From: Sphingobacteriaceae bacterium
GTDB taxonomy: Bacteria > Bacteroidota > Bacteroidia > UBA7662
Assembly (NCBI GenBank): GCA_013824115.1
Contig: PNNG01000017.1
Span: 1-64,000 of the forward strand
Length of the DNA stretch: 64,000 bases
Direction of reading: 5' to 3'
The position numbers were made by a program, and so were the translations under genes. Positions 50,035 to 58,947 of this stretch are shown here, one piece after another (position 1 is the stretch's first letter; every line of letters begins with the position of its first letter). The notes under the pieces are model-generated. The model was not told the DNA's origin and ran no database searches. It saw only the letters and a list, made by a program, of their open reading frames with translations.

Positions 50035-50054
50035 AACCCCGCTTTCGCGGGGTT
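50035..50054. terminator. Terminator hairpin shared by convergent genes
   Basis: Stem AACCCCGC/GCGGGGTT with loop TTTC. T-rich sequence follows on both strands, between DUF962 (plus) and DUF5606 (minus). Confidence 0.8.
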
Positions 50055-50057
50055 CGT

Positions 50058-50489
50058 TTATTTTTTCTCTTCGGTTTCGGTTTCGGCATCGGCTTTGTCG
50101 GCAGCTTCAAAATCGAGCATGGGGGCCAGCAGCACATACCACTTCATGAGTTTGCGCATATCGCTTACGTACACTTGTTCGCGGTCGTAATTGGGTACCA
50201 GGGTTTCGAAACGTTTGATGATGGCGTCGTTGTCGGCTTTGGCAATGTCGAGATCGCTCAAATCGGTATTTTCAGCTTTCATGCGGCGGAAAATGTCTTT
50301 CAGCGCTTCTTGATCGTCGGCGGTATACACACTAATGTCTTCAAGGGCAGCTACTTTGCTGGTGCCTGGAATTACGGTGCGCTTGCCACTGCCGTCAAGG
50401 GCTTCCACAATAAAACCACCTTTGGTGGTGCTCAAAACCTTATACAAACCGGGTTTGCCGGTGATGTTTACAATGCCTTTTAAATCCAT
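50058..50489 (-). CDS. DUF5606 domain protein
   Basis: A 143-residue cytoplasmic protein. MDLKGIVNITGKPGLYKVLSTTKGGFIVEALDGSGKRTVIPGTSKVAALEDISVYT is the N-terminal SH3-like DUF5606 module found throughout Bacteroidota. A helical middle (about 60-125, NYDREQVYVSDMRKLMKWYVLL) and an acidic tail (DFEAADKADAETETEEKK) follow. Its function is unknown. Monocistronic. Confidence 0.85.
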   Translation of the reverse strand: MDLKGIVNITGKPGLYKVLSTTKGGFIVEALDGSGKRTVIPGTSKVAALEDISVYTADDQEALKDIFRRMKAENTDLSDLDIAKADNDAIIKRFETLVPNYDREQVYVSDMRKLMKWYVLLAPMLDFEAADKADAETETEEKK

Positions 50490-50695
50490 AACGCGCTTTT
50501 TTGCGGGCTGCTAAATTAAAGGGATTGACCGAATAATCCTATTGGGAAGACGGATGCTGGAAGGAAGTTCAGTGTTCCATGTTGTCGAAGTAGGACCATG
50601 GTGAAAGGATTCGGCTTTTCCACGCTAGTGGGGGCTTATGGCTGTTAATTATTTACAAAACTCCAATGTTTAGGCCCCGCTTTGCTACAAGCCGT

Positions 50696-50703
50696 TAAAT
50701 TTG
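50696..50703 (+). promoter_or_regulatory. -7 box of the OMF-adaptor operon
   Basis: TAAATTTG, perfect TAnnTTTG, 19 nt before the ATG at 50723. No good -33 element at the usual distance. Confidence 0.5.
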
Positions 50704-50722
50704 TGAGTTCGACCCAAAATTT

Positions 50723-52156
50723 ATGAAACAACTGTTTTTATCGGTTTGCCTGCTCGCCCTAAGCTGGCAAACTTCCCAAGCTCAAACATCCGGCGAGGCG
50801 TGGACGCTGGAGCGCTGTATCAAACACGCCCTTCAAAACAACTTAACGGTGCGTCAAACTGCCGCGCAGCTCGACAATGCCGCGGCCGACCTCATGCAAT
50901 CGCGCATGAATCGGGTGCCCACGCTGAATGCGAACGGCAGTCTATCTATCAACAATGGCCGTGTGATTGACCCATTTACCAACACTTTTGATACCCGAAC
51001 CATTGAATCGAACCAGGTAGGGGCCCAAGCGGGGGTGCCTATTTTTTCTGGCTTTCAGATAAACAACAACATCAAAGCCCAGCGCTTTTCGTTTATGGCC
51101 AGTCAGCAAGATTTGGAAGTTACCCGCAACAACATTGCGCTGAGCGTGGCTAACTTTTATTTACAGGTGTTGCTGGCCCAGCAGTTATTGGAAGTGGCCG
51201 AAAGCCAGCTCGACATCACCCGCGGCCAAGTAGATCGCACCGAGCGTTTGGTAAATGCCGGCGCATTGAGTCTCGATAACTTACTCAACCTCAAAGCCCA
51301 ACAAGGAAACGAAGAGTTGAATGTGATCAACGCCCGCAACAATTTCACCAATGCGCTGGTGAATTTGGCCTTGTTGCTGCAATTACCAGAGCCCGATCAA
51401 TTTGCCATTGTGCCCATTACCCGGCTGGAGCCGGGCATACAGTTGCAAGCCGACATTCAAGGCGTTTATTCAAGTGCCGAAAGCAATCAGCCACAAATAA
51501 AAGCAGCCGAATTGCGCATGCAGCAGGCGCGCTACAGCTTGGCCGCTGCCAAAGGGGCCCGCATGCCTCGTTTAACGGCTTTCGCCAATATGAGCACGGT
51601 GTATGCCAGCACCAGCCAGCGTATTACCGATCCAACGCCTATTATCAATGGTGAAACCCCCATAGGCATTGTGCAAGGAACCAACCAGGTGGTGGTACGC
51701 CCCAACATCAGCTTTGCCACCGAGGTGGTGCCCCGCTTTACGCAGTTTGGCAACAACCTGGGTTATGGTGCTGGTCTCAGTTTGAGCATTCCCATTCTCA
51801 ACAACTGGCAGGTAAATACGCAAATTCGCCGGGCACAAAATGCCCAAACCCTCAGTGGCATACAGTACGAAAGCGTGAAAAACCAATTGTTTACCGATGT
51901 GGCGCGGGCTGTAACCGATTACAAGGCTGCTTGGACCCGCCTGCAGGCCAACGAACGGAACATTGAGGCCCAGCGCGAGAGCTTTAAGTTTAGCGAGGCG
52001 CGTTTCAACCAAGGTTTGTTGAATGCCGTTGACTACCTCAATACCAAAAACCGCTTACAAATAGCAGAGGCCAACCTCACCCAAGCGCGTTACGAATTAC
52101 TTTTCCGAGCAAAAATTCTCGACTTTTACCTCGGTAAACCCATCATCCTCGAATAA
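50723..52156 (+). CDS. TolC-family outer-membrane efflux protein
   Basis: A 477-residue outer-membrane channel with signal peptide MKQLFLSVCLLALSWQTSQAQ. The helical hairpins (WTLERCIKHALQNNLTVRQTAAQLDNAAADLMQSRMNRVPTLNANGS; RARVTDYKAAWTRLQANERNIEAQRESFKFSEARFNQGLLNAVDYLNTKNRLQIAEANL) are the OEP repeats that build the trans-periplasmic tunnel. It is followed 2 nt later by a membrane-fusion adaptor, so the two form part of a tripartite exporter. Confidence 0.92.
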   Translation: MKQLFLSVCLLALSWQTSQAQTSGEAWTLERCIKHALQNNLTVRQTAAQLDNAAADLMQSRMNRVPTLNANGSLSINNGRVIDPFTNTFDTRTIESNQVGAQAGVPIFSGFQINNNIKAQRFSFMASQQDLEVTRNNIALSVANFYLQVLLAQQLLEVAESQLDITRGQVDRTERLVNAGALSLDNLLNLKAQQGNEELNVINARNNFTNALVNLALLLQLPEPDQFAIVPITRLEPGIQLQADIQGVYSSAESNQPQIKAAELRMQQARYSLAAAKGARMPRLTAFANMSTVYASTSQRITDPTPIINGETPIGIVQGTNQVVVRPNISFATEVVPRFTQFGNNLGYGAGLSLSIPILNNWQVNTQIRRAQNAQTLSGIQYESVKNQLFTDVARAVTDYKAAWTRLQANERNIEAQRESFKFSEARFNQGLLNAVDYLNTKNRLQIAEANLTQARYELLFRAKILDFYLGKPIILE

Positions 52157-52158
52157 TC

Positions 52159-53535
52159 ATGGCGAAATTCCCCAAACTCAAAACCGGCCAATGGCTGGCA
52201 CTGGCCGTTGTACTGCTGGTATTGCTGGCATTTATAGGTAAAAAGGCAGGCTGGATTGGCCAGGGCGAAATCACCAAAATTGCGGCCGAAAAGGCCGAAG
52301 CCCGTACCATCGTTGAATCGGTATTGGCCAATGGTAAAATTCAGCCAGAGGTAGAGGTGAAATTGTCGTCGGAAATTTCGGGCGAAATCATTGGCCTGTA
52401 TGTAAAGGAAGGCGATTCGGTACGCAAGGGACAATTGTTGGCCAAGGTAAATCCTGAGCTCATTTTGGCTGCGCTCGACCGCAATGAAGCCGCCATCAAT
52501 AATGCCCGGGCACAATTGGCTTCGGCCCGCGCCCGTTTGAACCAGCAGAAGGCCACCTTCGAAAACAACATCAAGCCCAGCTATGAGCGCAATCAGAAGC
52601 TTTTTAAAGACAAGGTGATTTCGCAGGCCGAATACGAAGGCAGCAAGGCCACTTACGAAGCTTTTTTGCAAGATTTGGAGGCTGGTCGCCAGTCGATTAT
52701 AGCCGCCGAATTCACCGTTAAAAGCGCCGAAGCCACCCAAAAAGAAAGCCGCGAGCAGCTCACCCGTACCAATATTTACGCCCCTATTGATGGCATTGTC
52801 ACCAAATTGAGCGTGGAAGTAGGCGAGCGCGTGGTGGGCACCATCCAAATGGCCGGTACCGAAATGATTCGCATTGCCAACCTCAACCGCATGGAGGCAC
52901 AGGTAGATGTGAGCGAAAGTGATGTGGTGAGGGTGAAATTGGGCGACAGCGTTTTGATTGATGTGGATGCCTATCCCGGCCGTCAGTTCAAAGGCATTGT
53001 GCGCGAAATTGCGAACAGCAGCAATTCGAGCATGTTGGGTGCCGCCGATCAGGTGACCAATTTTGGGGTGAAGATCAGTTTGATTAATGAATCGTATGCC
53101 GACCTCACGGCCAAACGCGCCTATCCCTTCCGTCCGGGCATGAGCAGCTCGGTAGAAATTCTTACCAACCGGGTAGAAGGCGTGCTTTCGGTGCCCATTA
53201 CCTCGGTAACCGTGCGGGCCTTCGACGAAAAGGGCAAAATCAAGAAAGATCGCAGTACCGATAAGGCGGCTGATGAGGAAGAGGATGACGATGAAGCCAA
53301 GGACAAAGCCGATAGCAAAGAAGAATTGCGGGAGGTGGTATTTGTGTTTGAAAAGGATGAAGTAAGGGCGAAAGAAGTGAAAACGGGCCTGCAAGACGAT
53401 CGCTACATCCAAATCATCAGCGGCATTACAGCGGGCGAAGAAGTGGTGGTTGCACCCTTCTCGGCCATCAGTAAAAAATTGAAAGACGGAGAAAAGGTAC
53501 AAAAAGTCAAAAAAGACGACTTATTTAGCAATTGA
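52159..53535 (+). CDS. HlyD-family efflux adaptor (membrane fusion protein)
   Basis: A 458-residue periplasmic adaptor. An N-terminal helix (about 9-27) anchors it; then barrel and lipoyl halves (VESVLANGKIQPEVEVKLSSEISGEIIGLYVKEGDSVRKGQLLAKV, YAPIDGIVTKLSVEVGERVVG), a helical hairpin between them, and a beta-barrel with a strongly acidic linker (residues about 365-400, EEEDDDEAKDKADSKEE). It joins the upstream TolC-like channel to an inner-membrane pump. No pump gene follows; the next gene is gpsA, so the pump must be elsewhere. Confidence 0.9.
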   Translation: MAKFPKLKTGQWLALAVVLLVLLAFIGKKAGWIGQGEITKIAAEKAEARTIVESVLANGKIQPEVEVKLSSEISGEIIGLYVKEGDSVRKGQLLAKVNPELILAALDRNEAAINNARAQLASARARLNQQKATFENNIKPSYERNQKLFKDKVISQAEYEGSKATYEAFLQDLEAGRQSIIAAEFTVKSAEATQKESREQLTRTNIYAPIDGIVTKLSVEVGERVVGTIQMAGTEMIRIANLNRMEAQVDVSESDVVRVKLGDSVLIDVDAYPGRQFKGIVREIANSSNSSMLGAADQVTNFGVKISLINESYADLTAKRAYPFRPGMSSSVEILTNRVEGVLSVPITSVTVRAFDEKGKIKKDRSTDKAADEEEDDDEAKDKADSKEELREVVFVFEKDEVRAKEVKTGLQDDRYIQIISGITAGEEVVVAPFSAISKKLKDGEKVQKVKKDDLFSN

Positions 53536-54536
53536 TGGAAGCTAAAACCAAAGTTGCTGTATTGGGCGGGGGGAGTTGGGCCACCGCCATTGTGAAAATG
53601 TTGAGCGATAACAAGGTGGATGTAGCCTGGTGGATGCGCGACATGGAGTCGGTGGCATTTATCAATAAGTTCCACCACAATCCACGCTACATACCCAGCG
53701 CCCAGCTCAAACTCAAACGCGGTGCGGCAAGCAACGACCTGGGCAAAGTGATCCAAGGCGCTCATTTTGTAGTGATGGCTGTGCCGGCTGCCTTCCTTAA
53801 AGAAGCCTTGCAAAGCGTTACCAGTCAGCAATTGGAAGGCAAAGTGATTGTGTCGGCCATCAAAGGCATGATTCCCGACGAAAACCTGCTCATTGCCAAT
53901 TTCTTTTTTAAGTACTTCAATGTGCTGGAGCAGAACTTTTTGGTGATCAGCGGTCCCTGCCACGCCGAGGAAGTAGCCCAGGAAAAACTCAGTTACCTCA
54001 CCATTGCAGGGGTAGATACGCACCATGCCCAAAAATTTGCGGCCTTATTGCGCAACGACCGCTATATGAGCACTTCGGTGACCGACGATATTTATGGCAC
54101 CGAATATTCGGCTGTGATGAAGAACATTTACGCCATTGCTGGGGGCATCGCTCATGGTTTGGGGTATGGCGACAACTACATGGCCGTATTGGTGAGCAAT
54201 GCCATCATTGAACTCAAGCTGTTTTTGCGCGAGGTATACCCCGTGCGCCGCGATATCAAAGGCTCGGCCTATTTGGGCGATTTGCTGGTAACAGCCTATT
54301 CGCAATTCAGCCGCAATCGTACTTTTGGCAATATGGTGGGCAAGGGCTATAGTGTAAAATCGGCCCAGTTCGAAATGAATATGGTGGCCGAAGGTTATTA
54401 TGCCGTGCGCTCGGTACACAACCTCAACAAAAAGCTGAAATGCGACCTGCCTATTGCCGAAACCGTGTACCGCATCTTGTACGAAGGTGCCAGTGCCCGG
54501 CAAGAGTTCAAACAATTGAGCGAAAAACTGCGCTAA
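53535..54536 (+). CDS. gpsA: NAD(P)H-dependent glycerol-3-phosphate dehydrogenase
   Basis: A 333-residue enzyme reducing dihydroxyacetone phosphate to sn-glycerol-3-phosphate for phospholipid synthesis. Rossmann motif VAVLGGGSWATAIVKML (8-24), then VVMAVPAAFLKEAL, VSAIKGM, SGPCHAEEVAQ, and the catalytic region MKNIYAIAGGIAHGLGYGDN and DLLVTAYSQFSRNRTFG. The ATG overlaps the adaptor stop by 1 base (TGATGG), and it overlaps the GNAT gene by 1 base, so it is inside an unrelated operon. Confidence 0.94.
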   Translation: MEAKTKVAVLGGGSWATAIVKMLSDNKVDVAWWMRDMESVAFINKFHHNPRYIPSAQLKLKRGAASNDLGKVIQGAHFVVMAVPAAFLKEALQSVTSQQLEGKVIVSAIKGMIPDENLLIANFFFKYFNVLEQNFLVISGPCHAEEVAQEKLSYLTIAGVDTHHAQKFAALLRNDRYMSTSVTDDIYGTEYSAVMKNIYAIAGGIAHGLGYGDNYMAVLVSNAIIELKLFLREVYPVRRDIKGSAYLGDLLVTAYSQFSRNRTFGNMVGKGYSVKSAQFEMNMVAEGYYAVRSVHNLNKKLKCDLPIAETVYRILYEGASARQEFKQLSEKLR

Positions 54537-54823
54537 TGGAATACAGAATCGAACATCAGGAAGACGGCCACCGCGGCCGTTTTTTCGTTCAACTGGAAGG
54601 GGTTGATGTGGCAGAAATGACCTATGTATGGTCGGGCGACAGCCGCTTCATCATCGACCATACCGAAGTAAGCGATGTGCTTCGTGGCACAGGTGCCGGC
54701 AAAAAGCTGGTAGCCGCCGGCGCCGCCTATGCCCGCCTAAAAGGAGTGAAAATATTGCCGCTTTGTCCATTTGCCAAAAAGGTGATGGAAGGCGATGCTG
54801 GCTATGCGGATGTGCTGGATTGA
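54536..54823 (+). CDS. GNAT-family acetyltransferase-like protein
   Basis: A 95-residue mini-GNAT of the YidJ/YjdJ type. GDSRFIIDHTEVSDVLRGTGAGKKLVAAGAAYARLKGVKILPLCPFAKKVME contains the RGTGxGKxLV acetyl-CoA pyrophosphate loop and the C(P)FAxK motif of this small family. The substrate is unknown. The ATG shares a base with the gpsA stop. Confidence 0.85.
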   Translation: MEYRIEHQEDGHRGRFFVQLEGVDVAEMTYVWSGDSRFIIDHTEVSDVLRGTGAGKKLVAAGAAYARLKGVKILPLCPFAKKVMEGDAGYADVLD

Positions 54824-54924
54824 TTTCCTTGGCTGCTTTTAGTGGCTGGTAAACAGGCACCCAAGCGTTTTTTTGTGGGGGAAAGCGCGGGGCTTTTTGG
54901 GCCCTTTTGAGTTACTTAATTTCG

Positions 54925-54932
54925 TATCTTCG
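54925..54932 (+). promoter_or_regulatory. -7 box candidate of gap-pgk
   Basis: TATCTTCG (one mismatch to TAnnTTTG), 28 nt before the gap ATG; TTTTG at 54905 lies 15 bp upstream. Confidence 0.4.
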
Positions 54933-54960
54933 CAGCGCATTCGCACTAACCATCAAACGC

Positions 54961-55959
54961 ATGAAAAAGACCAAAATCGCCATCAATGGCTTTGGACGCA
55001 TCGGACGTCTGGCCTACAAATTCCTCCTCGAAAACCCTGAAGTGGAAGTGGTTGCCATCAACGACCTCACCGATACCAAAACCCTCGCCCATTTGTTGAA
55101 ATATGATTCGGTACACGGCAGGTTCAACGGTACCGTTGGCCACGATGCCGATGGTATCATCGTGAACGGACATAAAATCAAAATTTACGCCGAGCGCAAT
55201 CCGGCTGCTTTGCCTTGGGGAACCCTCGGCATCGACGTGGTGATTGAATCAACCGGTCGTTTTACCGATAAAGAAACTGCTTCAGCGCATATCCAGGCAG
55301 GTGCCCGCAAAGTGGTGATTTCAGCCCCTGCGACCGGTGACCTCAAAACCATCGTATTGGGTGTGAACGAAAACCAACTCGACGGCAGTGAAACCATCCT
55401 GTCGAACGCCAGCTGCACCACCAACTGCCTGGCTCCCATGGTAAAGGTATTGGACGACAACTGGGGTGTTGAAAGTGGCTTCATGACCACCATCCACGCT
55501 TATACGGCCGACCAAAACCTGCAGGATGCTCCTCACAAGGACCTCCGTCGTGCCCGTTCTGCAGCTTACAGCATTGTGCCTACCAGCACCGGTGCTGCCA
55601 AGGCCGTAGGTTTGGTAATGCCGCACCTCAAAGGCAAATTGAACGGCAACGCCATGCGCGTTCCTATTCCAGACGGTTCGGTAACCGACTTCACCGCCAT
55701 CCTTAAGAAGCCAGCTACCGTTGAAGAAATCAACGCTGCCTTTGCCAAGGCTGCTGAAGGCCCCATGAAGGGCGTTTTGCACTACGAAACCGACGAAATC
55801 GTATCGATCGACATCGTGGGCAACCGCCACAGCTGCATTTTCGACAGCAACTTGACCATGATCATTGGCAATACCGTGAAAGTGGTGGGTTGGTACGACA
55901 ACGAAGCTGGTTACAGCGCCCGCATCGCCGATTTGACCGCCCGCGTTGGCAAAATGTAA
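54961..55959 (+). CDS. gap: Glyceraldehyde-3-phosphate dehydrogenase, type I
   Basis: A 332-residue glycolytic enzyme oxidising glyceraldehyde-3-phosphate with phosphate and [18 protein letters not shown] (7-21) is the dinucleotide fold; Asp35 in NDLTD favours NAD; the catalytic Cys152 is in [28 protein letters not shown] closes the protein. An in-frame start 18 codons upstream is rejected because it would lie over the -7 box. It is cotranscribed with pgk, 3 nt apart. Confidence 0.96.
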   Translation: MKKTKIAINGFGRIGRLAYKFLLENPEVEVVAINDLTDTKTLAHLLKYDSVHGRFNGTVGHDADGIIVNGHKIKIYAERNPAALPWGTLGIDVVIESTGRFTDKETASAHIQAGARKVVISAPATGDLKTIVLGVNENQLDGSETILSNASCTTNCLAPMVKVLDDNWGVESGFMTTIHAYTADQNLQDAPHKDLRRARSAAYSIVPTSTGAAKAVGLVMPHLKGKLNGNAMRVPIPDGSVTDFTAILKKPATVEEINAAFAKAAEGPMKGVLHYETDEIVSIDIVGNRHSCIFDSNLTMIIGNTVKVVGWYDNEAGYSARIADLTARVGKM

Positions 55960-55962
55960 GCC

Positions 55963-57153
55963 ATGAGAAGCGTACATGACGTAAACTTTGCGGGTCGCAA
56001 AGTGGTAATGCGCGTTGACTTCAACGTGCCGCTCCACAAAGAAACCCGCGAGGTCACCGACGATACGCGCATCCGTGCTGCCCTGCCAAGCATCCAGAAA
56101 ATTCTGAATGACGGCGGTTCGGTGGTGCTGATGTCGCACTTGGGCCGTCCGAAAGAAGGTCCCGAAGACAAATACAGCCTGCGCCACACCTTGCAGCGTT
56201 TCAGTAGTTTACTCGGTCGTGAGGTGGCATTTGCTACCGATTGTGTAGGTGCTGAGGCTTTTGCCCAATCGGCTGCACTGCAAGCCGGAGAGGTTTTGCT
56301 GCTCGAAAACGTACGTTTTTATAAGCAGGAAGAAAAGGGCGATGTGGCTTTTGCTGAGCAATTGGCCAAGCATGGCGATTTTTACGTGAACGATGCTTTT
56401 GGTACCGCGCACCGCGAACACGCCAGCACGGCTACCATGGCCCGCTTTTTTGGCGACAACAAGGCTGCTGGCTATTTGATGGCTGCCGAGTTGACCAATG
56501 CCGACAAGGTGATCAAACATGCCGAGCGTCCTTTCACGGCCATCATGGGTGGTGCCAAGGTGTCGGACAAGATCATGATCATCGAAAACCTGCTCGATAA
56601 GGTAGATAACCTTTTGATTGGCGGCGGCATGGTGTTCACTTTCTTCAAAGCCATGGGGGGCCAAATTGGCAATTCTTTGTGCGAAGACGATAAGTTGGAA
56701 CTCGCGCTACAGCTCATCGAAAAGGCCAAAGCTAAGGGTGTGAACCTGGTGCTGCCGGTTGATTCGGTGGTAGCCGATGCTTTTTCGAACGATTCCAACA
56801 CCAAAATTGCCGACAACAATGCCATTGAGGCGGGTTGGATGGGATTGGATTTAGGTCCCAAAGCCATTGCCCAATTCACCGAGGTGATTGCCAACAGCAA
56901 AACCTTGTTGTGGAATGGTCCGGCCGGTGTATTTGAAATGCCGAAGTTCGAAGCCGGCACCAAAGCGGTTGCGGAGGCCATTGTGGCTGCCACGCAAAAG
57001 GGCGCGTTTTCACTCATTGGCGGGGGCGACTCTGCTGCTGCCATCAACCAATTTGGTTTGGCCGATGAGGTGAGTTATGTTAGTACTGGAGGTGGCGCTT
57101 TGCTGGAGTACATGGAAGGCAGGATTTTGCCCGGTGTGGCTGCACTGAGTTAA
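55963..57153 (+). CDS. pgk: Phosphoglycerate kinase
   Basis: A 396-residue monomeric kinase making ATP from 1,3-bisphosphoglycerate. [34 protein letters not shown], and the hinge and nucleotide site ([55 protein letters not shown]) are all present. Normal length. It follows gap by 3 nt and ends at a terminator. Confidence 0.96.
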   Translation: MRSVHDVNFAGRKVVMRVDFNVPLHKETREVTDDTRIRAALPSIQKILNDGGSVVLMSHLGRPKEGPEDKYSLRHTLQRFSSLLGREVAFATDCVGAEAFAQSAALQAGEVLLLENVRFYKQEEKGDVAFAEQLAKHGDFYVNDAFGTAHREHASTATMARFFGDNKAAGYLMAAELTNADKVIKHAERPFTAIMGGAKVSDKIMIIENLLDKVDNLLIGGGMVFTFFKAMGGQIGNSLCEDDKLELALQLIEKAKAKGVNLVLPVDSVVADAFSNDSNTKIADNNAIEAGWMGLDLGPKAIAQFTEVIANSKTLLWNGPAGVFEMPKFEAGTKAVAEAIVAATQKGAFSLIGGGDSAAAINQFGLADEVSYVSTGGGALLEYMEGRILPGVAALS

Positions 57154-57174
57154 TACGAAACCACGAAATGAATG

Positions 57175-57205
57175 AATCCTCGGCCCTTGGTCGGGGATTT
57201 TTTTT
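57175..57205 (+). terminator. Rho-independent terminator of gap-pgk
   Basis: An 11-bp stem AATCCTCGGCC/GGTCGGGGATT (two G-T pairs) with loop CTT and a following run of Ts. Confidence 0.85.
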
Positions 57206-57220
57206 GCAATGGATGATTAG

Positions 57221-57437
57221 CCCCAGAGGGGTGATATGTGCGTAGCACAGAAATGTGCCTAGCAAATTTTTGCGCCCTGTAGGGGTGCAATGTGTGACCA
57301 AACGATGGAAATGTCTGGTTCGGCACCCTCGATCATAAATGACGGCTCATTAGAACGCACATTACGCCCCTACAGGGCGTATTTTGTTATTATATTTTTA
57401 ACGAACTACCCATATTCGACCCCTACAGGGTCGGAAT
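57221..57437. repeat. Cluster of CCCTACAGGG-type inverted repeats
   Basis: Elements: CCCCAGAGGGG at 57221; CGCCCTGTAGGGG in 57271-57296, which pairs with 57357-57382 (22 of 26 positions in inverted orientation) across a 60-bp loop; and CGACCC-CTACA-GGGTCG at 57417-57433. Each first-orientation element continues with GGGGTG and ATGTG words. The layout resembles dispersed palindromic elements of Bacteroidota. The remaining sequence to 57552 shows nothing. Confidence 0.75.
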
Positions 57438-57552
57438 TTGGGCATCTTATATCCTTCAATATTTGGAAATGCATTGTAGATAGTAGTCGGCTGTTTGCTG
57501 AGATGTCTGCAGCCTATGGGAGTCAGTAAGCGACTGTTCCGGGTATTTTTGA

Positions 57553-58026
57553 TTGAAAATTAATAACTTTGATGAGGTTGCCAAGGATAGCCTCGACGAA
57601 TGGCTGTACTATTTCAAACACAGCAGCTTACCGCAGCGTTATCACGCCAAGGGGCTTACCGAAGTAGCCGAGCAATTAAAGATTGATGCCATGGACGCTG
57701 CCACCAAAGCCAAGTACCAAAAATACCTCGACGCCCAGTTGTTCACCGAATCGGCCTTAGAGAGCGCCTATGATAACGGGCTTTTTAAAGGTCGGGATTT
57801 AGGTAAAAAAGAAGGCATGAAAGAAGGCATGAAAGAAGGCATGAAAGAAGGTAAAAAAGAAGGTAAAAAAGAAGGCGTTAAAGAAGGAATTGAATTAGGC
57901 GAACTGCAGGAGCGGCAAAAGAGCATAGTGAAATTGGCCTCCGTGGGTATTCCGCATGATACCATTGCTGCTGCTTTTAGTATCAGTGTCGATGAAGTAC
58001 GAGCCATTCTCAGTCGGAAACACTAG
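57553..58026 (+). pseudogene. C-terminal fragment of an Rpn/PD-(D/E)XK transposase-like protein
   Basis: A 157-codon frame from a TTG directly after an in-frame TGA. The peptide FDEVAKDSLDEWLYYFKHS matches the segment of Rpn/PDDEXK_2 proteins that follows the nuclease domain. QKYLDAQLFTESALESAYDNGLFKGRDLGKKEG then leads into seven KEG(M/K/V/I) tetrapeptides encoded by 12-bp tandem units (57808-57891), typical of this family's C-terminus. A final helix (KLASVGIPHDTIAAAFSISVDEVRAILSRKH) is an HTH-like tail. The roughly 180-residue nuclease domain is missing, so it is probably a truncated gene. Confidence 0.65.
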
Positions 58027-58435
58027 CCGAGATTTATACTGACAGCTGACGACAGCAAGGGGTGATTCCTGTCAGCTATTTGGGGATTTTTTTGGCCGGG
58101 AATGATTAGTCCCTTCAGTTCTCAGCGGCTCAGCTTTAATTGAAAGACGCAGATGCCGCCCTTCTGTGGTCAAGCGGCTAGTCTTTGCTTTGGCTCCATT
58201 TTCACAGCCCATTTCTGCGCTTTTTTGATTTTTACTCTCCCACTTTCTCCCACAAGCGCCGAAAAACACCAGATTTTGGCGGTCTTTCTGCGCCAAGGAG
58301 AGATTTTATTGGCTTTTTTGATTTGTTCTGAAGGTCAGTTGGCAGGTGGCTGCCTTGTCATAATCTGCGTTTTTGGGCACGAAACAATGTTTATCTGTTG
58401 CAATATTGCTGTGGATAAAAACGATGTGTTTTAAG
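58027..58435. other. Intergenic before the dcw cluster, no gene
   Basis: A 409-bp stretch with T-rich and CTCCC words and no supported coding frame. A plus-strand frame of 93 codons (58153-58434) has a composition unlike coding sequence. Confidence 0.45.
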
Positions 58436-58460
58436 GTGGGGCAAAGTGGGAGATTGTGGA
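58436..58460 (+). promoter_or_regulatory. MraZ operator: three GTGGR boxes at 10-bp spacing
   Basis: GTGGG at 58436, GTGGG at 58446 and GTGGA at 58456, separated by 5-bp spacers (GCAAA, AGATT). This is the direct-repeat arrangement recognised by MraZ octamers in E. coli. A TACCTTAG (one mismatch to TAnnTTTG) at 58469 would be the -7 box, so MraZ would cover the -33 region. Confidence 0.65.
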
Positions 58461-58497
58461 ATACTTCCTACCTTAGTGTTTGTAAAAGTCCACACTC

Positions 58498-58947
58498 TTG
58501 ACCCAGTTCCTCGGAGAATATGAACTCAAACTCGATGCGAAAGGCCGATTGGTCCTTCCGGCGGGATTGATGCGCCAACTGCCGGCCGAAGCCGCGGGCA
58601 GATTGGTGGTGAACCGGGGTTTTGAAAAGTGTTTGGTGCTTTATCCTGCCAGCGAGTGGGATGGCATTGTGGCCGAGGTAACCAAACTCAATCAGTACGT
58701 AAAGGAAAACCGCGAGTTTGTGCGCTATTTCCTGCGGGGAGCTTCGCCGCTCGAGCTCGATGCCGCCAACCGCATCAACCTGCCCAATTCGCTGCTCGAA
58801 TACGCGGGTATCGAAAAGGATGTGGTGCTTTTTGGCAATTTGAACAAAATTGAAATCTGGTCGAAGCAGTTGTACAACGACATGCTCAACAACGAGCCCG
58901 GCGACTTCTCTGCCTTGGCCGAAAAAGTGATGGGAGGCAGGTTGTGA
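58498..58947 (+). CDS. mraZ: Division/cell-wall cluster regulator MraZ
   Basis: A 149-residue AbrB-like swapped-hairpin protein with two copies of the domain. FLGEYELKLDAKGRLVLPAGLMRQLP (first) and FLRGASPLELDAANRINLPNSLLEYAGIEKDVVLFGN (second) are diagnostic. MraZ binds GTGGG repeats and represses the dcw operon; such repeats lie 38-62 bp upstream. The start is TTG at 58498, a rare start codon, supported because FLGEY is the canonical N-terminus. The stop overlaps rsmH. Confidence 0.92.
   Translation: MTQFLGEYELKLDAKGRLVLPAGLMRQLPAEAAGRLVVNRGFEKCLVLYPASEWDGIVAEVTKLNQYVKENREFVRYFLRGASPLELDAANRINLPNSLLEYAGIEKDVVLFGNLNKIEIWSKQLYNDMLNNEPGDFSALAEKVMGGRL

Noticed and set aside
52126..53502. 458-codon minus-strand frame opposite the efflux adaptor
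   Set aside because: The plus-strand HlyD protein has clear domains; the antisense peptide has no signal or motif and is an artefact of codon bias.
50723..53535. Complete tripartite drug efflux operon
   Set aside because: Only channel and adaptor are present; no pump gene lies in the operon.
55321..56187. 288-codon minus-strand frame over gap-pgk
   Set aside because: It runs antisense to two strongly conserved glycolytic genes and has no recognisable motifs.
58153..58434. 93-codon plus-strand frame before mraZ
   Set aside because: Low-complexity hydrophobic peptide with no motif, ending at the MraZ boxes; judged non-coding.
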